From Candidatus Poseidoniales archaeon (lineage in GTDB: Archaea > Thermoplasmatota > Poseidoniia > Poseidoniales > Poseidoniaceae): DNA of 10,253 bases. The stretch spans positions 1 through 10,253 of the forward strand of contig JAAXIR010000142.1 of NCBI GenBank assembly GCA_012270265.1. The letters are read 5' to 3'. The number at the start of each line of letters is the position of its first letter. The first letter of the stretch is position 1. Made by a program: the position numbers and the translations under genes. Shown one piece after another: positions 1-5,914 of this stretch. The notes below the pieces were generated by a model, which did not search any database, had not been told where the DNA came from, and saw nothing but the letters and a program-made list of their open reading frames with translations.

Positions 1-693
1 AGAGATCCAGATCGGCCCATCCCTGAAGATGGAGGAATTCTCGTTTCACCGGTTGATGGACACTTGATGTTTGTTCGTCGTGAGCGAGCGAATGGACGCC
101 GACCATCTCGGCAAGAACGCGAAAAAGGCAACATCGAGCATGATGAACACACTGGAGATTGGTATCCAAAACCTTGCGAAAAACCACTTTCTTTTGAGAC
201 AGAGCAACGCTTTGTTCCTGTGGAGGGGGCGCATCAAGACTCAGATGTTTGGCGAATTGCCATCTTTATGTCACCACTCGATGTTCACGTTAATCGTGCT
301 CCACGAGCTGCAGAAATTATTGCGATGGAACATCGAACTGGGAAAGGGAAACGACGTGGTCCGTTTGCTCCTGCCTACCGTAAGGAAAGCGAGTTCAATG
401 AACGTGTTCGCACGATCTTCGAGGCTGAAGATGGTGAACGAATCGAAGTGATGCAAATCTCAGGAGCACTCGCTCGAACCATCGTTCCTTGGAAAGGAAT
501 TGGCGATACATTGCGACGTGGAGAGCGTTACGGAATGATTCGCTTGGGAAGTCGGGTCGACGTTCGAGTTCCTGCGAGCCTCTACGAGCCACAAGTTGTT
601 TCAGCCGAAGATCAGGATCCAAATCATCCAAAAGGACAATTCATCAAGGCAGGTTCGGATATCATTTTCAAACGAATCCTTGAAGAGGAATAG
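1..693 (+). CDS. psd: Phosphatidylserine/archaetidylserine decarboxylase, 5'-truncated by the window edge
   Basis: This is a pyruvoyl-dependent decarboxylase that turns a serine phospholipid head group into ethanolamine at the membrane. The frame is open from base 1, so the true start lies upstream; the internal TTG/ATG codons near base 64 are not the start. Seen in order (residues counted from base 1): RDPDR at 1-5, the SPVDG form of the SPADG motif (Asp19), FMSPLDVHVNRAP with His96, the QISG-ALAR segment, and RYGMIRLGSRVDV with Ser184 (codon 550-552). In the known family, Asp, His and Ser form the self-cleavage triad and the GS serine becomes the pyruvoyl group; all three are present. The LGSR cleavage site marks the short bacterial/archaeal subclass, not the LGST type of E. 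coli. Between Asp19 and His96 there are about 40 more residues than usual, polar and charged. RaSEA follows 14 nt downstream. Whether the lipid is archaeal or ester-linked cannot be told here. Confidence 0.9.
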   Translation, partial: RDPDRPIPEDGGILVSPVDGHLMFVRRERANGRRPSRQEREKGNIEHDEHTGDWYPKPCEKPLSFETEQRFVPVEGAHQDSDVWRIAIFMSPLDVHVNRAPRAAEIIAMEHRTGKGKRRGPFAPAYRKESEFNERVRTIFEAEDGERIEVMQISGALARTIVPWKGIGDTLRRGERYGMIRLGSRVDVRVPASLYEPQVVSAEDQDPNHPKGQFIKAGSDIIFKRILEEE

Positions 694-696
694 GCT

Positions 697-701
697 GAGG
701 G
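697..701 (+). promoter_or_regulatory. Shine-Dalgarno GAGGG that selects the RaSEA start at 708
   Basis: GAGGG lies 6 nt before the ATG at 708 but touches the ATG at 702, so 708 is the better start. Confidence 0.6.
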
Positions 702-707
702 ATGTTC

Positions 708-1874
708 ATGTCATCTGGCAAGGGTCTTACTATGCTGGGCGATGATGCAAAGGGACTCAAGATTCACGATCTTGTGAAGGCACCTGCGAACACGCCTTGG
801 GCAAAGGAGCGCCAACAATCTTGGGATGATTCCTATCCGGCAACAGTTTATTCCACACCTGAAATGACCACTGATGGACAACCTTGCTCAGCAGTAACGG
901 TTATCCTTCGAACAAAAGGGTGCCATTGGTGGTGGTCATCAGGATGCACCTTTTGTGGATATTTCAACGATACCCGAGACGATGTCAACAGCGAAGACCT
1001 TCACGCTCAATGGCAGCATGCGAAAGAGAAGTTCAACAATTTCGAAGGCCAAGCCATGGTAAAAGTATACACGTCGGGCTCTTTGCTTGAAGATAGAGAA
1101 ATTCCAGTTGATTTCCAAGAAACCGTTTTACGCGACTGTTTCGAACTTGGTAAGGAACTTATTGTTGAAAGCAGAACTGAACAACTCACAGAAGAAAAGT
1201 TGGCGTGGGCAACTTCGATTAATCCAAACTTTACGGTTGCAATTGGCCTTGAAGCATACGATGATGAAGTCCTACGATTCCATGTGAACAAAGGATTCTC
1301 TGCAGCATCATGGGATAGAGCGGTTGAACGTCTTCAGAAATTCAATCTTCGAGTGAAGACATATCTCATGTTCAAGCCTCCGTTCATGAGTGAGGCTGAT
1401 GCGCTCGATCATTGTGTTAAGTGGATTGAAGCGGTTGCTGAACAAAGCGATGAGATCTCCATTAATCCAATGAACATTCAACGTGGCACTGTCATCGACC
1501 GCCTTCATCGGCATAGAGAATATCGTCCACCATGGCTTTGGTCCTTGGTTGAACTGATTCAACAGAGCCACCGCATCGTTCATCCAAACGGAGGCATGAA
1601 CGGAGATGATGACCAAATTTCACGGTTGATCATACACCCAACCGCGGGCGGAAAGATTCGAGGTTCCCACAACTGTGGTGAATGCGATGGAGAAGTCGTT
1701 GCTGCTATCGAACGTTACGCCGTATCAGGATCACTGAACGAGTTCGATGGATTGGATTGCGAGTGCAAAAAACGTTGGAATCAAGAGTTAACCAACGACC
1801 GTTCTATACCGGTCCCTTTGGGCACATCAATGCCACGACGGGGCTCACTCAGAGACATTCTTCGTTCTCCTTGA
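708..1874 (+). CDS. Radical SAM protein of the archaeosine synthase RaSEA family
   Basis: Family role (established): RaSEA works with ArcS, which adds lysine to preQ0 at tRNA position 15; RaSEA then cleaves that intermediate by radical chemistry to give archaeosine. In the sequence, the iron-sulfur motif is C72-x7-C80-x2-C83 followed by GY (CHWWWSSGCTFCGY), wider than the canonical CX3CX2C and in keeping with Elp3-like radical SAM proteins. Middle landmarks are VKVYTSGSLLE, VESRTEQL and VAIGLEA. The C-terminal part has a second Cys group, HNCGECD (C323, C326) and DCECKKRW (C351, C353), typical of this family and perhaps binding zinc. Length is 388 aa from ATG 708; ATG 702 and ATG 732 are alternatives. 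It lies 14 nt after the decarboxylase stop and is probably co-transcribed with it. No ArcS or TGT gene is in the window, so the substrate rests on family recognition. Confidence 0.82.
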   Translation: MSSGKGLTMLGDDAKGLKIHDLVKAPANTPWAKERQQSWDDSYPATVYSTPEMTTDGQPCSAVTVILRTKGCHWWWSSGCTFCGYFNDTRDDVNSEDLHAQWQHAKEKFNNFEGQAMVKVYTSGSLLEDREIPVDFQETVLRDCFELGKELIVESRTEQLTEEKLAWATSINPNFTVAIGLEAYDDEVLRFHVNKGFSAASWDRAVERLQKFNLRVKTYLMFKPPFMSEADALDHCVKWIEAVAEQSDEISINPMNIQRGTVIDRLHRHREYRPPWLWSLVELIQQSHRIVHPNGGMNGDDDQISRLIIHPTAGGKIRGSHNCGECDGEVVAAIERYAVSGSLNEFDGLDCECKKRWNQELTNDRSIPVPLGTSMPRRGSLRDILRSP

Positions 1875-1975
1875 GTAGAGCGATTTATTGAGTGCTCCAA
1901 TGATGCTCTTGGTGAATGTTTATCACCGCGCTTCGAGTCGCAGGCATGTCCATCTAGGGCACCTGAGGGCACCTC
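1875..1975 (+). promoter_or_regulatory. Intergenic region, probable promoter for the two-gene membrane unit
   Basis: This 100-nt gap is the longest in the window. TTTATTGA near 1885 and TTTATCA near 1919 are weak archaeal TATA-box candidates; the second would place a start site near 1945, giving a leader of roughly 30 nt. A direct repeat of AGGGCACCT (1956-1964 and 1966-1974) lies just before the next gene, and its second copy supplies the GAGGG ribosome binding site (1965-1969), 6 nt before ATG 1976. I see no convincing terminator for the upstream gene. All of this is pattern matching by eye. Confidence 0.3.
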
Positions 1976-2248
1976 ATGTCGAACAGTACAGAAATCCCCG
2001 ATGCAGTCATTGGAACTGCAGAACCATCATCAAGCCGCGTCATTCTTGTTCTCCTTTCTGTGGTAACAGTTGGAATGTTTGGACTCTTTAGTACAGTCTT
2101 TGGTTGGGACAACATCCCAGTTGTTGGTGATATTGTCCCATTGATGTCGAATCTTGGAGGCTCAGGAATCTGGTACTACTTGCTTGGATTCATCATCGGT
2201 CTTGGGGCGATTGTGTCCACACTTGCAGGCGAGGTCCTAGCAGATTGA
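1976..2248 (+). CDS. Small two-helix membrane protein, unknown function
   Basis: The protein is 90 aa and I do not recognise the family. A polar N terminus (residues 1-20, rich in Ser, Thr and Glu) precedes a first membrane helix at about 21-44 and a second at about 62-87, with a short linker containing WDNIPVVGDIVPLM between them. There are no Cys or His residues to suggest metal or heme binding. The start is ATG 1976, with GAGGG 6 nt upstream. Its TGA stop lies inside the ribosome binding site of the next gene, so the two are probably translationally coupled and the proteins may act together. By analogy with small accessory subunits of respiratory oxidases it could be a partner of the oxidase-like protein; that is inference from position only. 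Confidence 0.75.
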   Translation: MSNSTEIPDAVIGTAEPSSSRVILVLLSVVTVGMFGLFSTVFGWDNIPVVGDIVPLMSNLGGSGIWYYLLGFIIGLGAIVSTLAGEVLAD

Positions 2249-2254
2249 GGTGAT
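2247..2254 (+). promoter_or_regulatory. Strong Shine-Dalgarno GAGGTGAT overlapping the upstream stop codon
   Basis: GAGGTGAT starts within the TGA (2246-2248) of the small membrane protein and sits about 5 nt before ATG 2259. It decides the start at 2259 over the in-frame GTG at 2250, which lies inside the site, and implies translational coupling. Confidence 0.7.
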
Positions 2255-2258
2255 ATGC

Positions 2259-4220
2259 ATGATCGCAGTATTCTCCGCACTGATTTTCTTCTTCACTGTC
2301 GTTGGTTTTGCTACCTTCTATGTTCAACGTGGAATCGGCAATATGTCTGCTCCGATGCGCCAATTCGGTCTCTTCCTCCTCAACAAGGCACCAGCTGGTA
2401 TCGTTGACTTGTTCAATGACGATAAGGGCAGTGGGTCCAAGACATGGATGAACTTTGGAATGATTTGGCTTACGTTTGCTGCCATTGGGACCTTCCTTGG
2501 CTTGTGGCATGATTACGACGGAACTGCGCTTGACTCCCTAGCAAGTATCGGTTGGTCATACGACGACGGTAGCGCATTGAACACCTTCATCGATGTCACT
2601 CTCGTGACGGGTCTCATGTCCATTCTCATCGGCGGCGGACTTGTTGCTGCAGCACGAGCTGGTGCAGGACGTCTTGCAAGCGAGGCAAATGCAAGCCTCA
2701 CCGCAATTCTGTTCTCAGTCCTAACCATCTCCTCGATGCTCTTGCCAACCATCCTCGGTCTTCTCATCGACTTAACAGAGGCAAATGAGGCTCTCATTCA
2801 GGATCTCTTCATGCATGCTCTCCGCTCCTTCATCATCATCGCTGTGATGATCAACGTTCTCTTGACCGTTGCACAGCGCAAGGGAGAGATTGTCTCAGCT
2901 AGCAACTGGTTCTTGTTCATGGCTCTAGCATCGTTCATCTTCGGATCTCAATTCCGATTCTTTGGCGAGTTGGTTGGTTCAACGCAAACCGTTTGGCTTG
3001 GCGAGCGAATGTCACAGTCTTGGACACTTATCGCACTGATGTTCTCTGTAGCATACCACGTCGTACCTCGTGCAGCAAGCCGACCGATTTGGTCCGACTC
3101 GATGACCAAGGCCAGCCTATTGCTCCTCTTCCTCACACTACCACCGTTCCTGCTCACATCAGCAGATGCAGGTACGTTGCTCGAGAACCTTGGTGCCATC
3201 ACCATGACCCTTGCTCTTCTTCCGATTATGGCAGGTTCCGTGAACATCATCATGACCTCGTTGAGCAATGCTACAGGAGTCGTTGCTCGACCAGGTGCAC
3301 TTGCAGCAACCTTGGCCATGGTCTTCTTCCCTCTATTCGCTCTTGGTGGATACTTCACTTCCCTTGACGTCTTTATCGGCCTCGGCGCTTTGAACGATAT
3401 GGCAGCCACTGTCGACATCGGCTTCATGTGGACTGTTGGAGGGCTCATGGCGGTTGCATGCGTAGCTGAATCCTACCCACTTGCAGGAAATCGACAACTT
3501 GCATCTCCGTCCTCAGCGTCTCTCTCAACGATGTTGATCGCCTTTGGTGGCGTCACTTCTACCGTTGCCAAACTCATGGGCGACTTCACTGAGAAAGCAC
3601 TGCTCGACTCGGGAAGCGAAGATGTTGTCATGACCGATGGTGGATTTAGTCTCACTGCAGCAGTATTGTTCTACTTTGGCTCCATTGGTGTTATTCTTCT
3701 CTTCCTCAACCTCATTCGAACATCGGTTGGTGGCATCAAGGTCGACACATCCGTTTCCACAGTTTCCGACATTTCCCGCTATTCCGTTCAGCGTGGTGAA
3801 ACCTCCATTCGCAAGCTCCTACAGCGAGGCGTTGGTGTTGACACCATTCTCGTGGTTGGTGCAGATGTTGAAGATGAAGGTGGCATGACCATCATCGATG
3901 TATCATCGACACTTCACAACGATGAAATCGATGAGTTCCCGGTTGAGAAGAACGAATTGGAAATGTTGTCCGATTATCTAGCCAAGAAGGACATGAGCAT
4001 CTTCGAATTCTTCCGATCCATTGATCTTGATGATTCTGGTCTCATCGATGGATACGAACTCCAACAAGCGCTACGCAGTGCTGACATTGCAGATCTCCCA
4101 CCTTGGGACATTGCCAAGTTGATGGAATTCATTGATCTCGATGGCGATGGCCGAGTGAACCTTCCTGAACTTGACATCGCTATTGCCCGTGTCCGCTCCG
4201 GCCTTACCGAAGAAGAGTGA
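2259..4220 (+). CDS. Histidine-less heme-copper oxidase subunit I-like membrane protein with C-terminal EF-hands
   Basis: The protein has 653 aa: an extra N-terminal helix (about 2-21), then 12 helices that follow the oxidase subunit I plan, ending near residue 487. Best landmark by eye against cbb3-type CcoN is WLGE (246-249) where CcoN has WYGH, then AYHVVPRAASRP where CcoN has YYFIPKQAERP with equal P-to-RP spacing. The CuB His is thus Glu249. The helix VII His-His pair is replaced within LPPFLLTSADAG (294-305), and helix X reads NDMAATVDIGFMWTVGG without His. Helix II (105-132) also has none. The only His residues are 84, 186, 267 and 553, all off-site, so no heme or CuB center is expected. 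Loop charges agree with oxidase topology and put the C terminus in the cytoplasm. There, two perfect EF-hand loops occur: DLDDSGLIDGYE (589-600) and DLDGDGRVNLPE (626-637), which should bind calcium. Residues about 490-580 are unassigned. Start ATG 2259. Oxidase ancestry is likely; function unknown. Confidence 0.85.
   Translation: MIAVFSALIFFFTVVGFATFYVQRGIGNMSAPMRQFGLFLLNKAPAGIVDLFNDDKGSGSKTWMNFGMIWLTFAAIGTFLGLWHDYDGTALDSLASIGWSYDDGSALNTFIDVTLVTGLMSILIGGGLVAAARAGAGRLASEANASLTAILFSVLTISSMLLPTILGLLIDLTEANEALIQDLFMHALRSFIIIAVMINVLLTVAQRKGEIVSASNWFLFMALASFIFGSQFRFFGELVGSTQTVWLGERMSQSWTLIALMFSVAYHVVPRAASRPIWSDSMTKASLLLLFLTLPPFLLTSADAGTLLENLGAITMTLALLPIMAGSVNIIMTSLSNATGVVARPGALAATLAMVFFPLFALGGYFTSLDVFIGLGALNDMAATVDIGFMWTVGGLMAVACVAESYPLAGNRQLASPSSASLSTMLIAFGGVTSTVAKLMGDFTEKALLDSGSEDVVMTDGGFSLTAAVLFYFGSIGVILLFLNLIRTSVGGIKVDTSVSTVSDISRYSVQRGETSIRKLLQRGVGVDTILVVGADVEDEGGMTIIDVSSTLHNDEIDEFPVEKNELEMLSDYLAKKDMSIFEFFRSIDLDDSGLIDGYELQQALRSADIADLPPWDIAKLMEFIDLDGDGRVNLPELDIAIARVRSGLTEEE
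4023..4169 (+). other. EF-hand pair encoded at the 3' end of the oxidase-like gene
   Basis: Two 12-residue loops with D-x-D-x-[SD]-G and a final Glu are separated by 25 residues, the normal spacing for a paired EF-hand unit. Flanking helices are FEFFRS before loop 1, YELQQAL after it, WDIAKLMEFI before loop 2 and LDIAIARV after it. All ligand positions (1, 3, 5, 12) are filled by Asp, Ser or Glu, so both are predicted calcium binders. Confidence 0.9.
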
Positions 4221-4237
4221 AGCGAGGCGGTCGAACC

Positions 4238-5512
4238 GTGCGTATCGGATTGGTTGGAAAACCAAATGTCGGCAAATCGACGTTTTTTGCTGCGTCAACA
4301 TTGATACCTGTCGACATTGCGAACTACCCATTCTGCACCATTGAACCAAATGTAGGATTCTCGTTCATACCAAGTCGGCAACCATGTCCATGTGGAACAT
4401 TGCGAAAACGTCTCGAGGAAGACGGGCGGACCCAACTAAGTGATGATCGAGGAGGGAGCATCTGTTCACCTCGAACAGGCTCCTGTGAGGGGCATCAGCG
4501 CTATGTTCCATGCATGTTGGTCGATGTAGCAGGACTTGTTCCTGGAGCGAGTCAAGGGCGTGGACGTGGCAATGCATTTCTTTCCGATTTGGCTGAATGT
4601 GATGCTTTGATACAAGTCATTGATGCTGCAGGAACCACAGATATTGAAGGGAATCCGACAGGAATCAAAGCAACAAAAGAACAGGCTATTGAACAAGCAC
4701 TGGCCGAAGTAGAATTCCTCACTGGTGAACTCGATGCTTGGATTCTTGGCTTGGTCAAAGACGGCTGGTCGAGAGGGGCGCGTCGAATTCAAGCAGAAGG
4801 TGTCAAAGGATTCACTCAGTTTTTGCAAGAGCGTCTTTCCGGATTGGGTGCAACCGATCAGATATGCCAACGTTCGTTTGACGCTTTTGCACAACAACAT
4901 CAAGACATGACCTCTCCATGGGACTGGTCGGATGAAGTTCTCATGCTTCTTGCCTCTTCCATCCGCAAGCATCTCTTTCCAATTTTCATTGCAGGAAACA
5001 AAGCCGATCTCGCACCTGAAGGTGTTCTCGAACACTTGCAGAGCGTCCTTCCCACATTCACGCCATGTTCTGCTGAAACAGAACTTGCATTACGACAGGC
5101 AGGGAAAGCGGGCTTCATCACATATGTTGCAGGTGATACGACATTCAAGTTGAACGAAGATCAGCCGATGAGTGAAGCTCAACAGAAAGGGCTCACAGTG
5201 CTGGCCGAGCGAGTCGAGAAATTACAAGGAACTGGACTCATCAAGTTGCTTGATCAGGTTCTCTTCGATGAACTTCAACGTATTGTCGTGTATCCGGTTC
5301 AAGATGAAAGTCAGTGGACAGATGGGGATGGTAACGTGCTTCCAGATGCCCTTGTTGTTCACGATGGAATACAAGCGAAACAAGTCGCTTACAAGGTACA
5401 TTCTGATCTTGGTGATGGTTTCATAAAAGGTGTTGACGGACGTACTCGTCGAATCGTTGGAGCTGACCACGAGCTCTCCGATGGAGATGTTTTGAGAATC
5501 CACTCAAAGTAA
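4238..5512 (+). CDS. OBG/YchF-related GTPase (Ygr210/archaeal type) with C-terminal TGS domain
   Basis: This is a translation-associated P-loop GTPase of the OBG family. The Walker A motif GKPNVGKST falls at residues 7-15, the G3 motif is DVAGLVPGASQGRGRGN, G4 is NKAD (254-257) and G5 is CSAE. NKAD suggests GTP use; bacterial YchF has an altered G4 and prefers ATP. The insert between G2 and G3 carries CPC and further Cys residues (SICSPRTGSC), as in archaeal members. A helical region follows the ASGSTD-like segment (AAGTTDIEGN), and residues from about 345 form the TGS domain ending in GDVLRI. Length is 424 aa from GTG 4238, chosen because family members begin just before IGLVGKPNVGKS and because GAGG (4224-4227) precedes it; an earlier GTG at 4217 would overlap the upstream stop. 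It lies 17 nt after the oxidase-like gene, so co-transcription is likely. The exact ribosomal role is unknown. Confidence 0.88.
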   Translation: MRIGLVGKPNVGKSTFFAASTLIPVDIANYPFCTIEPNVGFSFIPSRQPCPCGTLRKRLEEDGRTQLSDDRGGSICSPRTGSCEGHQRYVPCMLVDVAGLVPGASQGRGRGNAFLSDLAECDALIQVIDAAGTTDIEGNPTGIKATKEQAIEQALAEVEFLTGELDAWILGLVKDGWSRGARRIQAEGVKGFTQFLQERLSGLGATDQICQRSFDAFAQQHQDMTSPWDWSDEVLMLLASSIRKHLFPIFIAGNKADLAPEGVLEHLQSVLPTFTPCSAETELALRQAGKAGFITYVAGDTTFKLNEDQPMSEAQQKGLTVLAERVEKLQGTGLIKLLDQVLFDELQRIVVYPVQDESQWTDGDGNVLPDALVVHDGIQAKQVAYKVHSDLGDGFIKGVDGRTRRIVGADHELSDGDVLRIHSK

Positions 5513-5516
5513 GTAC

Positions 5517-5903
5517 TCAGTGCCCTTTTGGACGTTCATAGTCGGGCGTTAGTCGAGCAAGTGTGCTCGAATACTTTGCTGCACTCGTGAAAAAGAGAAC
5601 AACAGAAGCGAGTGTGAGCAAAGCCAACATGATCAACATGTACCATCCCCAAGGGTCGATACTGCGAACGGTGGTGATGTAGAGCCCCCACAACACAGTG
5701 AGGTAAAGGAAGGGGCGATATCGACGAGTAACGGTGCTCAGTCGAGCAGACTTCAATGTGTCATCGTAGAGGTTCGCAGCCTCATCCTTGCTGACGTAAC
5801 CGTGCTCAACGCCACAGCGAGAACAAACCTGAGTGTTGGGGCCATTTCCATGGATGAAAAATTCACGAGGATATGTTCCTGAGCAGAGTCGACAGATAGG
5901 CAT
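5517..5903 (-). CDS. Zinc-ribbon membrane protein, unknown function
   Basis: This 128-aa protein starts with a zinc-ribbon pattern C4-x2-C7-x19-C27-x2-C30 (CRLC and CSRC), which should bind one zinc ion. A charged linker (about 38-62) leads to two membrane helices at about 64-80 and 85-107, then a short basic tail. I do not recognise a named family; small archaeal proteins with a ribbon plus two helices are common and mostly uncharacterised. The ATG at 5903 has GAGGG (5910-5914) 6 nt upstream; that site overlaps the TGA of pabBA, whose stop is 9 nt away, so coupling is likely. It is the last gene of the minus-strand cluster and ends 4 nt from the stop of the converging GTPase gene. Nothing in the sequence ties it to p-aminobenzoate synthesis. 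Confidence 0.72.
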   Translation of the reverse strand: MPICRLCSGTYPREFFIHGNGPNTQVCSRCGVEHGYVSKDEAANLYDDTLKSARLSTVTRRYRPFLYLTVLWGLYITTVRSIDPWGWYMLIMLALLTLASVVLFFTSAAKYSSTLARLTPDYERPKGH

Positions 5904-5908
5904 CTTCT

Positions 5909-5914
5909 TCCCTC
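5909..5914 (-). promoter_or_regulatory. Shine-Dalgarno GAGGGA overlapping the pabBA stop
   Basis: On the minus strand TGAGGGA combines the pabBA TGA (5915-5913) with a ribosome binding site about 6 nt before ATG 5903. Confidence 0.6.

Noticed and set aside
71..451. Alternative 126-aa reading frame overlapping the decarboxylase insertion
   Set aside because: It shows no family motifs, while the other frame has intact RDPDR, SPVDG and DVHVNRAP on both sides of the insertion, so no frameshift is needed.
1956..1974. AGGGCACCT direct repeat as an operator or attachment site
   Set aside because: Only two copies, 10 bp apart, with one forming the ribosome binding site. Chance or a small duplication explains it; there are no mobile genes nearby.
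2948..3448. 166-aa open frame antisense to the oxidase-like gene
   Set aside because: It mirrors a hydrophobic coding region, is rich in Arg, Pro and Ala with no recognisable domain, and the plus strand is clearly coding.
4466..5035. 189-aa open frame antisense to the GTPase gene
   Set aside because: It lies fully within the GTPase coding region across its G3-G4 motifs, and has no ribosome binding site or domain of its own.
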